Below are positions 8,164 to 17,162 of a DNA stretch of 40,126 nucleotides, piece after piece. The notes beneath the pieces were generated by a model. It was not told the DNA's origin, did no database searches, and saw only the letters and a list, made by a program, of their open reading frames with translations. The position numbers and the translations under genes were made by a program. The DNA is from Curtobacterium sp. B18 (GTDB lineage: Bacteria; Actinomycetota; Actinomycetes; Actinomycetales; Microbacteriaceae). The stretch lies in NCBI RefSeq assembly GCF_000333375.1, contig NZ_BACZ01000044.1:7528-47653 (forward strand), in the 5' to 3' direction. Each line of letters begins with the position of its first letter. Positions within the stretch are counted from its first letter, which is position 1.

Positions 8164-9156
8164 TCAGAAGAGCAGGCGTCTCGCCGGGCTGAGGCGGAGA
8201 ACCAGCGCGACCAGGAGCGGCGCGAAGTAGGCGATCAGGAACGTCCACTTCGACGAGGGAAGACCGAGCCGCTCCGTGATGGCCAACGAGAGTGTGTGGG
8301 TCAGGATCATCGGGATCGCGCACGCTGCGACGGCGAAGACGACATTGCGCCCCCAGGCGGGGATGAAGCGTTCCAGGCCCTCGACGACGAGGAGCATGCC
8401 GCACGAGATCGCTGCGGCCATCAACACGCTCAGGACCGGCGTGCCGAGGTTGCCGGCCTTCATGTTGAGGGTGTCGAGCGCTCCCGACCAGCCCAGCCAC
8501 CACGACGGTACGAAGAGCACGACCCCCACGAGCAGGGGATGCTCGATCGAGTCACGGTGACGGCGCAACGCCATGCCCACCAGCATGAACGCGAGCGCCG
8601 GCAACGCCATCCCTGCGGACTCCGGGATGTGCGCGATGGGGTACCGGTCCCCGATGCACCACGCGATCCCGATCCCCGCCGCGAACCAGGGCAGGAACGG
8701 GTGCAGTCGTTCGAGCCACCGCATCAGGACGGCAGCGACGAAGAGACAGGTCACGAACCAGAAAGCCGAGTACGGGCGCGAGATCCAGTCGCCGCCGAGC
8801 GGGAGGAGGGAGAGCGTCTTCGTGTCCGCGGGATCACCGACGGCTGCCCGGAACGCCGCCCAGATCACGGTCACGAGGACGAGCCAGCTGAGGTACGGCA
8901 CGAGCAGGGTCCGAGCCCGCCGACCGAGTTCGTCACGTGTCGTGCGACCGGACTTCCACAGGTACCCGGTCAGGACGAAGAACACCGGAACGTGCCAGGT
9001 GTACAGGCCTGCTTGGGCGAAGTGGCGCTGGTCCCAGGTGTGACCAGCCACGATGGCGATGACACCGACGACACGGACGAGGTCGACCGCGACCGACCGG
9101 TCCGGTCGGCTCTGCCGGTCCGCGAGGTCGTCCGTGCGAGCCGTCATCGAGAGCAT
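8164..9156 (-). CDS. Acyltransferase 3 family membrane protein
   Basis: 330 aa integral membrane protein with about ten hydrophobic segments, starting with DLVRVVGVIAIVAGH (25-39). Arg28 and His39 form the R-x10-H motif typical of acyltransferase-3 proteins, and HVPVFFVLTGYLWK follows as expected for the second segment. Members transfer acetyl or other acyl groups across the membrane onto exported sugars (OafA, WecH, NodX types). The ATG at 9156 has a TAGCAT box on the minus strand about 11 bases upstream. It lies downstream of the SGNH/OafA pair but is separated from it by 55 bases and probably has its own promoter. Role: likely O-acylation of the glycan made by this locus. Confidence 0.8.
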   Translation of the reverse strand: MLSMTARTDDLADRQSRPDRSVAVDLVRVVGVIAIVAGHTWDQRHFAQAGLYTWHVPVFFVLTGYLWKSGRTTRDELGRRARTLLVPYLSWLVLVTVIWAAFRAAVGDPADTKTLSLLPLGGDWISRPYSAFWFVTCLFVAAVLMRWLERLHPFLPWFAAGIGIAWCIGDRYPIAHIPESAGMALPALAFMLVGMALRRHRDSIEHPLLVGVVLFVPSWWLGWSGALDTLNMKAGNLGTPVLSVLMAAAISCGMLLVVEGLERFIPAWGRNVVFAVAACAIPMILTHTLSLAITERLGLPSSKWTFLIAYFAPLLVALVLRLSPARRLLF

Positions 9157-9161
9157 GCCTC

Positions 9162-9167
9162 ATGCTA
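9162..9167 (-). promoter_or_regulatory. Predicted -10 box of the acyltransferase gene
   Basis: TAGCAT on the minus strand, first T 11 bases before the ATG at 9156, consistent with a leaderless or near-leaderless transcript. Confidence 0.35.
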
Positions 9168-9211
9168 TCGATCTGCGGACACTGCCCAGGACGCACGACC
9201 AGCGGGCACGA

Positions 9212-9931
9212 TCACGACGGCGAGGCGGCCACCACGGAGAGGATGATGCTCCGGAAGGCGAGACCGAGACGTCGGTACTCGGCGGCGTCGGCCGGGTGCG
9301 TCCCGTCGGTGCTCACGCCGTTCGCCCAACTCGATCCCGACCTCGCGAAGGTCCACGGGTCGGCCCACCGCCATCCCTCCTGGACGACGAACTGCTGCAG
9401 TGCCCGCGAGTACTCGACCGCCTCGGTCGGCTTCCAGCGGTACGGCGGGAGGCCCGCCACGATGACCTGCCTCGCTCCGATCGTGTCGACGATCCGTTCG
9501 TAGGCCGGGCGTTCGTCGGCGAACGTCCGGCCGGTCCGGACCGCGTTCGTGCCGGCGAGGATGACGAGCACGTCCACGTTCTCGATCGGCTCGACGGCCG
9601 CGGCCATCTCGTCGGGTGTGGCCCCGGCACGAGCCCATCCACCTGCGAAGGCGATGCCGTCACCCTTCGCGTAGGTCATCCAGCTCTCGTCGTCGAGTCC
9701 GTTGCCGAGGAACCCGGATCGCCCCGCGCTCAGCGAGTCGCCGACCACCGCCACCCGGACATCCTGCCTCGGCACCACTTCAGCAGCCTGGGGTGCGGTC
9801 GGTTCGACGGTGAGGACGGGGACCGCGAATGCGGCGATCACCACGGCCAGGGAAGCCATGAGGAATCGAGGACGACGCACGGGTCGATTCTCCCTCACGC
9901 TCGGGTCGCTCCGATCATCACGGACGGTCAT
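9212..9931 (-). CDS. Membrane-anchored or secreted SGNH/GDSL hydrolase
   Basis: 239 aa from the ATG at 9931, which overlaps the stop of the upstream OafA-type gene (ATGA). This overlap fixes the start. Arginine-rich residues 1-22 are followed by one hydrophobic segment (23-41), a signal anchor or signal peptide, so the enzyme acts outside the membrane. Block I is VVGDSLSAG (Ser66), a GTNAVR stretch corresponds to block III, and DGTHPAD near residue 210 supplies the catalytic Asp and His. SGNH enzymes remove or move acyl groups on glycans. Its translational coupling to an acyltransferase that already carries an SGNH domain suggests joint action on the same polymer, either as a second transferase step or as an esterase. 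Substrate unknown. Confidence 0.78.
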   Translation of the reverse strand: MTVRDDRSDPSVRENRPVRRPRFLMASLAVVIAAFAVPVLTVEPTAPQAAEVVPRQDVRVAVVGDSLSAGRSGFLGNGLDDESWMTYAKGDGIAFAGGWARAGATPDEMAAAVEPIENVDVLVILAGTNAVRTGRTFADERPAYERIVDTIGARQVIVAGLPPYRWKPTEAVEYSRALQQFVVQEGWRWADPWTFARSGSSWANGVSTDGTHPADAAEYRRLGLAFRSIILSVVAASPS

Positions 9932-12015
9932 TCGACGACGCTGAGCGACCTCGTCCGGTCGAGCGCTTTCGCGAGCCACGGGCCCAACGAAGCGCTGTAC
10001 GCGTTCGAGAGGTGTGAGCCGTCGAAGTAGACGGACACTCCACCGATCGCCGAGTAGCACCGGCCGTCGTGGCAGAACTCGGACTCGACGGGAACCCACC
10101 GAACCTCGTCGCCGTACCCGTCTGCGACGAGGAGCCGCTGCGGGAGTGACGTGGAGGCCGGAAGCGCATGCGTGACGTCGTTCGTGCACGATCGGCCCGC
10201 CGCGAGACAGGCCGGCCCGATGACCTTGTCCTCGAGGGTCTGGCCGGTCAGCGGCACGTGTTGCACCATCGTCACGCTCTTGTCCGCTCGGCGCACGCCG
10301 TCGATCAGCGCCGCGTAGCCGTCGGCCTGCGCCGAGTCGGGCCCCTCGAAGCGGTAGTTCGCCCACAGGTCGGCGAGGACCACGCGGTCAGCTCTGGGGA
10401 CGAGCGTGTTCATGACCCAGTCGTTGCGCGCGGCGCACCACGCCTGCTGCTGGGTGGGGATGACGTCGCCGTAGGTCGTCCCCGTCGGAGCCGTCATGCT
10501 GGAAGGACACCGGTTCCGCGCGGCGACGATCACCTTGACGTGGTCGAGCTTGCCGGCGACGTCGAACGCCGTCGACCATGCGCCCGCGTGGGAATCGCCC
10601 CACAGGAGGATCGTCTCGGACGCTTCCCGGTCGCCGTACGTGCAGTACTTCTCGGTGTTCTCCGTGATGTCGTCGATGCAGTCGTCCTTCCAGACGAGCG
10701 GTTTGTCGGACAACGGAGCGGGCACGGCAGCACGATCGATGCGGCCCCACGGGTCGCTGCACGAGGCGTCGTCCAGCGCCGCGGCTCCGAAGCAGGACTC
10801 ACCGCCCGTGACCTGGGCGAGCAACCTGTCGTCTTCTTCCTGCATCTTCGCGCTGGCGACGCTGACGGTGCCGAAGCAGCCCGCGACGAGCACCAGGAGC
10901 GCGGTCGCACCCGCGACGAAGCTGCGCCGACGACGACGGGTCAGGACGGCGCTGCGGCGCGCCGGCGTCTCGACGTACCGGTACGACGCCCACGCAAGGA
11001 CCGCAGTGGCGGCGAGGACGACGAGCTTCAGGCGGAGCGTGAGGTCGGTCCCGAGTACCTGCGGGAGCAGGATGATGAGCGGCCAATGCCAGAGGTAGGC
11101 CGAGTACGACACGTCCCCGAGCCATCGGATCGGTCCGAACGACGCGAGGAACCCGAACGACCACGGCGAGTCAGCCGGCGCGCGGCCTGCGATCATCGCC
11201 GCAGCGCCGAGCGTCGGGAGCACGGCGGCCACACCGGGGAACGGTGTGTCGTCGGCGTACACGACGGCCGCGATCCCGATCGCGGCCAGACCGACCCACG
11301 GCAGCCACACACGCGTCCGACCCGCGAGCGCGGGGAGGAACGCGATGAGGGCTCCGACGGCGAACTGCCAAGCACGCGCTGCGGTGTCGAAGAACGCGAC
11401 GTCCGGGTCGGTGCGTGTGTGGAGCACCCCCCATGCGAAGCTCAGCGCACCGATGCCGGCGATCGCGGCGACGAGCCAGGTACCACGTCGGCGTCCGATG
11501 AGGGCGATCGCGGTGAGCAGGACGAGGGGCCAGACGATGTAGAACTGCTCCTCGACGGACAAGGACCAGAAGTGCTGCAGCGCCGTCGGAGTGGAGCTGG
11601 CGTCGAGGTAGCTCACCGACTGGGCCGCGAGGAACCAGTTCTCGGAGAACAACGACGCCGCGAGGACGTTGGCCCCCGTCGCGCTCCACGAGGAGACCGG
11701 CAGGAAGACGAGCGTGAAGGCGAGGACGAAGACGAGCACGACGACCGCGGCCGGTGCGAGGCGGCGGATGCGTCGGGCGTAGAAGCCCACGAGCATGGGG
11801 ACGGGGCGCTCCCGCTCGGCGGCCTTGATGATGTGACCGGTGATCAGGAATCCGGAGATCACGAAGAAGACGTCCACACCGACGTAGCCGCCGGGCAGTC
11901 GGTTCGGCCAGAGGTGGTAGAAGATCACCAGTGCGATCGCCACGGCGCGGATGCCTTGGATGTCCGCGCGGAGTCCTCGCTGGACTCGGTCGGCCCCGTC
12001 TCTCGGTCGATGCAC
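9928..12015 (-). CDS. OafA-type acyltransferase: acyltransferase-3 membrane domain fused to a C-terminal SGNH domain
   Basis: 695 aa. The N-terminal domain (about 15-345) opens with DIQGIRAVAIALVIFYHLWP, containing the R-x10-H motif (Arg23, His34), then GGYVGVDVFFVISGFLIT and FWSLSVEEQFYIVWP, hallmarks of the OafA/YrhL group, with about ten membrane segments. After a last membrane segment near residue 375, the extracytoplasmic SGNH domain carries LLWGDSHAGAW (about 471-481) and a C-terminal block with FDGSHLS (about 664-670). In characterised members the membrane part moves the acyl group across and the SGNH part transfers it to the sugar. The GTG start at 12015 has TAGCAT exactly 12 bases upstream. 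The gene is coupled to the separate SGNH hydrolase downstream. Confidence 0.85.
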   Translation of the reverse strand: MHRPRDGADRVQRGLRADIQGIRAVAIALVIFYHLWPNRLPGGYVGVDVFFVISGFLITGHIIKAAERERPVPMLVGFYARRIRRLAPAAVVVLVFVLAFTLVFLPVSSWSATGANVLAASLFSENWFLAAQSVSYLDASSTPTALQHFWSLSVEEQFYIVWPLVLLTAIALIGRRRGTWLVAAIAGIGALSFAWGVLHTRTDPDVAFFDTAARAWQFAVGALIAFLPALAGRTRVWLPWVGLAAIGIAAVVYADDTPFPGVAAVLPTLGAAAMIAGRAPADSPWSFGFLASFGPIRWLGDVSYSAYLWHWPLIILLPQVLGTDLTLRLKLVVLAATAVLAWASYRYVETPARRSAVLTRRRRRSFVAGATALLVLVAGCFGTVSVASAKMQEEDDRLLAQVTGGESCFGAAALDDASCSDPWGRIDRAAVPAPLSDKPLVWKDDCIDDITENTEKYCTYGDREASETILLWGDSHAGAWSTAFDVAGKLDHVKVIVAARNRCPSSMTAPTGTTYGDVIPTQQQAWCAARNDWVMNTLVPRADRVVLADLWANYRFEGPDSAQADGYAALIDGVRRADKSVTMVQHVPLTGQTLEDKVIGPACLAAGRSCTNDVTHALPASTSLPQRLLVADGYGDEVRWVPVESEFCHDGRCYSAIGGVSVYFDGSHLSNAYSASLGPWLAKALDRTRSLSVVE

Positions 12016-12021
12016 CCGCCG

Positions 12022-12027
12022 ATGCTA
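12022..12027 (-). promoter_or_regulatory. -10 box predicting a leaderless transcript
   Basis: TAGCAT on the minus strand, first T 12 bases before the GTG at 12015, the same geometry as at 7084, 15480 and 24212. Confidence 0.45.
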
Positions 12028-12039
12028 CCGGAGGCTGAC

Positions 12040-13755
12040 TCAGCTCCTGGAACCGCGCAGGCGCCCGAGTGCAGTCCGTGCCCTCCTCGCGAGGCTCGGC
12101 TCCGGTCGGCGATCGACGAGGAACCTCCAGCCGTCACGACGGTCGCTGAGGGGCTGGAGCAGGTGGGTCCCGTCGAGCGGCGGGATCGGCATCCGCGCAG
12201 TGACGAGCGGGACCTCGACCTCGACCGTCGACATCCTGAACCGCGCGGTCGCTGTCCAACGACCGGCCTGGAGCACCGAGGCATCGATCTGCGCGCGCCA
12301 TCGACCGTCGTTCGACTCGAGGGGCACGATCTCCACGGACGACTCCGGACCGCGGAGGACCACCACTGCGCTGGGTGCCTGCTCGAGCGTGGGAGACGGT
12401 CCGAGAACGGTCAGGTCCCGCGTGGTCGGACGGACCTCGTCGATGACGATCGGCGCGTACCGGCGGAGGGCCGAGATGCGACGTACGGCCTCGGCGTCGC
12501 CCGCGACCACGGCGCAGGCGGTCGCATCGATGAGCTCGGACGAGTGGTCCAGCGCTCTCGCCGCCCCGGTGACGACTCGTGCGGCGCTCGTGACGAGGGC
12601 AGCGAGCTCCGAGATCGGCACCGCGTCGGCGGTGTGCAGGTACGCGCGGAGCAGGCCGTCCACGATGAGCCGCTGGGGATCGAGGGCGGACACGCGATCG
12701 GAGCCGACGAGCAGGGCGACGGCGTCCGTCCACTGCCGGAGCAGCGCCGCCGGGTCCGACGCGCGAGTGCGCGCCGCGCTCGCGAAGGCGACGGCGGCCC
12801 GAAGTTCATCAGCCCAGAGGAGCGCGAACAGCAGCCTCCGCTCCGGGGCGGCTCCGTCGAGCACGATGGGGTCGAGCTCCGCGAGGAGGGTCGCGATCGC
12901 GGCGCGTGCCGCGGGCGGAACGTCCTCGCCGTCCGGGATCTGCGCGAAGTAGCGGTCGACGTGGACCCACCCGTCCGCATCGACCACGAGCATCGACTGC
13001 TGGCCCACGAGCTCCGGTGCACTCGACCGGACGAGTCGCGCGCACGTCGTCTCCTCGCGGAGGTACTCGAGGAAGGCACGCTCGTCGGATCGGTTCGACA
13101 TCGAACCGGCCTCGCCGCCCGCCCGATCGCGGTAGAGGTAGATGCAGTCCGGCACGACGTCGATGCTCGACGCCGTGAGCACCGCCCGGGTCATCGGCTC
13201 GATGTCGTCTGCGTGCCCGACATCCGGGAACCGCAGCGACGCCGCGTCCCAGAAGCTCCGCCGGAACATCCGATTCCAGCACGCGCGACCGGCGAGCAGA
13301 CCCGGTACCCGATCGATGGTCGTCCGTTCCACCCCGGCATCGAACGAGTACCACCGCTGGGTCGGGCTCCACGTCCGCGTCGGTGAGAACTTGAGGTGAT
13401 CGCCGATCACGATGTCGGAGCCCGAACGCTGCAGTGAGTCGAGCATCGCCCGGTACGCACCCGACGGGACGATGTCGTCCGCGTCGGCGAACACGAGGTA
13501 CTCCCCTGCCGCGGCGTCGACGCCCGTGTTGCGGGCTGCGGCGCCCCCCGGTGCGCGGGACGGCATCAGCATGACCCTGCTGTCGCGCGCCGCGATCGAC
13601 TCCACGATCCCGGGCGTCCCGTCACCCGACCGGTCGTCGACCACCAGCAGCTCCATCGAGTCGATGTGTTGGTCGAGGATGCTCTCGATCAGTTCGCCGA
13701 TCCATGGGGCAGCGTCGTGCGCCGGGACGACGACCGAGAGCATCGGAGCAGGCAT
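12040..13755 (-). CDS. GT2 family glycosyltransferase with a long C-terminal extension
   Basis: 571 aa. The GT-A domain starts at residue 5 (MLSVVVPAHDAAPWI) with LLVVDDRSGDGT, GGAAARNTGVDAA and FADADDIV (the DxD-like metal motif, about 90-97), followed by CWNRMFRRSFW, the usual end of the catalytic part near residue 200. The remaining ~350 residues are alpha-helical, then beta-rich near the end (alternating hydrophobic residues around SSVEIVPLES and WTATARFRMS). I do not recognise this extension; a carbohydrate-binding or acceptor-positioning domain is possible. The ATG at 13755 has AGGAGG about 13 bases upstream. A second ATG four codons later (MLSVV) is an alternative start. It ends 24 bases before the OafA-type gene on the same strand. 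Confidence 0.72.
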   Translation of the reverse strand: MPAPMLSVVVPAHDAAPWIGELIESILDQHIDSMELLVVDDRSGDGTPGIVESIAARDSRVMLMPSRAPGGAAARNTGVDAAAGEYLVFADADDIVPSGAYRAMLDSLQRSGSDIVIGDHLKFSPTRTWSPTQRWYSFDAGVERTTIDRVPGLLAGRACWNRMFRRSFWDAASLRFPDVGHADDIEPMTRAVLTASSIDVVPDCIYLYRDRAGGEAGSMSNRSDERAFLEYLREETTCARLVRSSAPELVGQQSMLVVDADGWVHVDRYFAQIPDGEDVPPAARAAIATLLAELDPIVLDGAAPERRLLFALLWADELRAAVAFASAARTRASDPAALLRQWTDAVALLVGSDRVSALDPQRLIVDGLLRAYLHTADAVPISELAALVTSAARVVTGAARALDHSSELIDATACAVVAGDAEAVRRISALRRYAPIVIDEVRPTTRDLTVLGPSPTLEQAPSAVVVLRGPESSVEIVPLESNDGRWRAQIDASVLQAGRWTATARFRMSTVEVEVPLVTARMPIPPLDGTHLLQPLSDRRDGWRFLVDRRPEPSLARRARTALGRLRGSRS

Positions 13756-13813
13756 GTTCCCGGTCTTCCTCCTGGTCGTCCCCCGTTCGGCGGGTACCGC
13801 CCGGAGCCGGGAC

Positions 13814-13823
13814 AGTCTAGCGT
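13814..13823. promoter_or_regulatory. Overlapping divergent -10 boxes
   Basis: The segment AGTCTAGCGT contains TAGCGT on the plus strand (13818-13823, 29 bases before the TTG at 13852) and TAGACT on the minus strand (13819-13814, about 58 bases before the ATG at 13755). The two boxes share two bases in the 96-base gap, so polymerase could serve only one side at a time. No strong -35 is visible on either side. Confidence 0.3.
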
Positions 13824-13851
13824 CGAGCGAAGATCAGGTCAGGGGGTCGAG

Positions 13852-15456
13852 TTGTCTCGACGTTGGATAGTCCGTGTCGCCGCCGTCGGCGCGCTCGCAG
13901 TCGCGTCGGTCGCGATCGCCGTACCCACACAAGCAGCCACGAAGCCCGCGCAGGTCACCGGCGTCGCGAAGGCGACACAGGACTGGGCCGGCAAGAGCGT
14001 CAAGATGACGTGGAAGGCCGTCCCGAACGCGACGTCCTACGTCCTGAAGTGGTCAACCCGATCGGACCTCGCGAGCCCGGTCTACCGGGACTCGTCTGTC
14101 GTCGGGGCCTGGATGACGAACCTCCGGCCGGCGACGACCTACTACGTCACGGTGGCTGCGAAGAACGGGACGACGGCCGGCTCCTGGGCGAAGACCGTCA
14201 CCACGACGCTCCAACCGAACGCCGTCGCGACGTTCGGGACGATCACGGCGAAGCCCGCGCAGAACGGCGTGACGGTGTCCATCCCCGAGGTGGCGAACGC
14301 CAGCGACTACCAGGTCCGGTGGTCCGCCGGCCCGAACGAGAACCGGACGCCGGACCGTTGGGCGCCGCACTTCATTCCGTGGTCGTCGGCGTTCGACCCT
14401 GCCACGCGGACGTGGACGCTCCCGGCGTCGGACAGCGACCTCACGTCCGTGGCGTACGGCAACCCGATCTACGTCCGTGCGATGGCGCGGAACACCTACT
14501 TCAACTCGACCTTCGTCCGGAAGTCAGCGCAGGTCAGCGCCTGGCCCGTCCCGACCAAGCCGGTCTCGACGGACCTCCCGGTCCACCTGGCCAGCTACAA
14601 CGTCCTGTGCTCGGGGTGCGAGACCGGCGGAACGCCGGGCTGGTCGACCCGCGCTCCGGCGATCGCCGCCACGATCAACGCGAAGGACCCCGACGTGCTC
14701 ACGGTCCTCGAAGCGAGCGGGCCGTCCGGAGGATCCGGCTCCGCCCAGGCGTACCTGGACCTCGACCGCCGGCTTCCGAACCTGCAGCTCGTCGACAGTG
14801 CTCCGATGACGGTCAGCGCCTCGCACCAGGGCAACCGGATCCTCTACGACCCCTCGAAGTACACCGTCGTCGACCACGGGGTCCTCAGCGGCATCAAGGA
14901 CTACGAGGTCTACCCGGCGTCCGCTGCGCCGGACACGAACACCCCCTGGGCGAAGCTCCGGTCGCGTGACGGCAGCGGCACCACCTTCATCGTGGTCGCC
15001 GCGCACTACGGGATCCCGTCGAGCTCCTACCCGCAGGCGCGCAAGACGCTCCTCGGCCAGAACTCGACACAGCTCCTCGCGGCGCTCGATCGCGTCAACC
15101 CGGCCAACGCGAACGGGAAGCGCCTCCCGGTGCTCCTGGGCGGCGACCTCAACGACAACCGCTACCCCGAGGACGCGATCGACGGCGCCCAGCCGACACT
15201 CGTCCGGGCCGGTTTCTACGACGCGTCGGCCTCGCAGCACCGCTACGGCACCGCGAAGACGACGTACAACAACTACCAGCCGCCGTCGAAGCAGGCAGAC
15301 GACCCGAACAAGGACGGTCAGCGCATCGACTACATCCTGACGCAGGGGCTCCAGGGCAGCGACGAGTTCGTCAACAACTGGAACCCGGGAACGTCGGTCA
15401 TCCCGTCCGACCACAACATGATCGAGACGAAGGTGCACGTCCCGGCCGTCCGGTGA
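13852..15456 (+). CDS. Secreted FnIII plus endonuclease/exonuclease/phosphatase-fold protein
   Basis: 534 aa from a TTG preceded by AGGGGG with a five-base spacer. Basic residues, then a hydrophobic stretch (about 8-24) and PTQA-ATK form a Sec signal peptide. Residues ~32-115 look like a fibronectin type III domain (VTGVAKA, SVKMTWKAV, MTNLRPATTYYVTVAAKNGTTAG), and a second partial beta-sandwich region follows. The catalytic fold starts near 246 with ASYNVLCSG. It has VLTVLEASG (metal-binding Glu), GGDLNDNR (about 430-437) and the final SDHNMIE (about 519-525), the usual Asn/Glu/Asp/His set of DNase I-like phosphodiesterases. It is complete and probably active on an exported phosphodiester, either nucleic acid or a phosphate-linked wall polymer. 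The second option is attractive here because the locus encodes glycerophosphotransferase domains, but it is only inference. Confidence 0.75.
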   Translation: MSRRWIVRVAAVGALAVASVAIAVPTQAATKPAQVTGVAKATQDWAGKSVKMTWKAVPNATSYVLKWSTRSDLASPVYRDSSVVGAWMTNLRPATTYYVTVAAKNGTTAGSWAKTVTTTLQPNAVATFGTITAKPAQNGVTVSIPEVANASDYQVRWSAGPNENRTPDRWAPHFIPWSSAFDPATRTWTLPASDSDLTSVAYGNPIYVRAMARNTYFNSTFVRKSAQVSAWPVPTKPVSTDLPVHLASYNVLCSGCETGGTPGWSTRAPAIAATINAKDPDVLTVLEASGPSGGSGSAQAYLDLDRRLPNLQLVDSAPMTVSASHQGNRILYDPSKYTVVDHGVLSGIKDYEVYPASAAPDTNTPWAKLRSRDGSGTTFIVVAAHYGIPSSSYPQARKTLLGQNSTQLLAALDRVNPANANGKRLPVLLGGDLNDNRYPEDAIDGAQPTLVRAGFYDASASQHRYGTAKTTYNNYQPPSKQADDPNKDGQRIDYILTQGLQGSDEFVNNWNPGTSVIPSDHNMIETKVHVPAVR

Positions 15457-15479
15457 CCGTGCACGACGTGGACGCACCA

Positions 15480-15485
15480 TAGTCT
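15480..15485 (+). promoter_or_regulatory. -10 box predicting a leaderless transcript
   Basis: TAGTCT begins exactly 12 bases before the ATG at 15492, and no Shine-Dalgarno sequence is visible. It lies in the 35-base gap after the secreted phosphodiesterase-fold gene. Confidence 0.45.
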
Positions 15486-15491
15486 GTATGC

Positions 15492-17162
15492 ATGGGCATC
15501 TTCGGGCGGTCGTCGATCACTGCAACTGATTGGCGGAAGGTCGCCAAGGCGATGTCCAAGTCGCTTGCGGGCATACATGGCAGGCTGGCGTTCGTCACGG
15601 ACGACACTGAACACCCGGCCATCCCGTGGCTTGTCCACGAGTTCCCGTCCGTTGTCGTCATCGGACCGTCAGAAGCGGAACGACCCGGACTGAGGTCCGT
15701 TCTCGCCGAATCACTCGAGGACGAGACCGCGGCGGTGATGATGCTCGGAAGCGTCGGTGCGATCGTCGACGTCCGATCTCGAACGGACAAGGAACGATCC
15801 TTGCGGTGGCAGTGGTTGTTCTACCACGTCCGTCGGAACGGTCTCTACCTGACCGAGCACGGGTCATCGTCCGAGTGGTGGAACGACTCGGACTTCCTTG
15901 GCGGCGAGAACCGATCGGCGCGTGACTTCGAAGAACTGTCGAGATCGGTGGATAGTGTCGCCGAACTCCACGGCGCCATCGCGTTGACCAAGAGATGTCA
16001 GCACGTCTTCAAGGTCAAGGACGAGAACGCAAACAAGGTCATACCGGCGCGACTGCCCCTCGCGCGATTGGCGCTGATCGAGACGCGCCACGGCGGCAAG
16101 TTCGAGGGCTCGACGACAGTCGTTGAACACGGTGACGAGCGCCGCCTCCCACCACAACGTTGGAATTACCACCACTCATTCGTCCGCAAAGTTTCGGGCG
16201 GAATCACGATGCGTCGAGACGGCCTCGCGCTGATCAACGACACGGTGTTGCCATCGTCTTTCAGGCACGCTCGCGCGCGAAGCGTCTCAAATCCTCAGCT
16301 CGACAGCTTCAATCAAGAATTTGGCCGGGTACGAGACCACGCGCCTGGGCGACGGCTCAACGGATCGTTCTACGACCTGAGTTCGACCATGAGCGGGCAC
16401 TTCGGCCACATCCTCACCGAGACAGTGAGCAAGCTGTGGGGATGGGATCAAGCCAAGAAGGCAGATCCCGATCTGCGAGCGATCTACCGGATCCCCCACG
16501 CTGATTATTCACCCACAGTCGAGAGAGCCATCTTCAAAGCCTACGGCATCACTGACGATGACATCGAGTGGGTACACGACGATGTTGAGGTGCAGCAGTA
16601 CGTCTGGAGTTCATACCTCTGGCAGAATCTCACCCGCTACCATTTCCATCCGCTGGTCAAGAAGACCTGGGAACGGCTTCGAGTCAACATGGTGACACCT
16701 CAGGAGACGAAGCGGCGAATCTTCGTTTCTCGAAAAAATGCCCCCACGAATCGTGCATGCCTCAACCTCGATGAGGTCGAGTCGCACTTCGCTCAACGCG
16801 GATTCGAGATCGTATACCCTGAGACTCTGCCCTTCATCGAACAGGCAAACACGTTCGGTAACGCAGCCGTCGTCGCGGGGTTCGCCGGATCCGGCATGTT
16901 CTCGATGATGTTCGCACCGCGACTCGATGGGGTTCTCGTACTCTCGCACGACTCATACACGGCGAGGAACGAGTTCCTGTACGCGACCGCTCTCTCCGAC
17001 GAACTCCACTACTACTGGTCCCGCGCCCAGGTCCAGCACGGTGACGACTTCTCCGTCGCTGCTTTCCACTCCCCCTGGGAATTCGACTTCAAAGCCCACG
17101 GACCCGCGCTCGACAAGAGCATCGCTCGCATGCACGAATTGGCGGACCGTCAGATTCACTGA
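15492..17162 (+). CDS. GT61 family glycosyltransferase (DUF563)
   Basis: 556 aa. The C-terminal half has the GT61 pattern: FYDLSSTMSGHFGHILTE (about 295-312), where the conserved His-rich NxxHfxxE-type motif falls, then KRRIFVSRKNAPTNRA, NLDEVESHFAQRGFEIVYPE (about 424-443) and GFAGSGMFSMMFA. The N-terminal ~250 residues are less conserved and may bind acceptor. GT61 includes plant xylosyltransferases and bacterial capsule enzymes, so the sugar cannot be inferred. The DNA of this gene is visibly less GC-rich than the flanking ones, with more A/T in third positions, suggesting separate ancestry. Its stop overlaps the convergent stop of the next gene by seven bases, leaving no room for a terminator. 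Confidence 0.75.
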   Translation: MGIFGRSSITATDWRKVAKAMSKSLAGIHGRLAFVTDDTEHPAIPWLVHEFPSVVVIGPSEAERPGLRSVLAESLEDETAAVMMLGSVGAIVDVRSRTDKERSLRWQWLFYHVRRNGLYLTEHGSSSEWWNDSDFLGGENRSARDFEELSRSVDSVAELHGAIALTKRCQHVFKVKDENANKVIPARLPLARLALIETRHGGKFEGSTTVVEHGDERRLPPQRWNYHHSFVRKVSGGITMRRDGLALINDTVLPSSFRHARARSVSNPQLDSFNQEFGRVRDHAPGRRLNGSFYDLSSTMSGHFGHILTETVSKLWGWDQAKKADPDLRAIYRIPHADYSPTVERAIFKAYGITDDDIEWVHDDVEVQQYVWSSYLWQNLTRYHFHPLVKKTWERLRVNMVTPQETKRRIFVSRKNAPTNRACLNLDEVESHFAQRGFEIVYPETLPFIEQANTFGNAAVVAGFAGSGMFSMMFAPRLDGVLVLSHDSYTARNEFLYATALSDELHYYWSRAQVQHGDDFSVAAFHSPWEFDFKAHGPALDKSIARMHELADRQIH

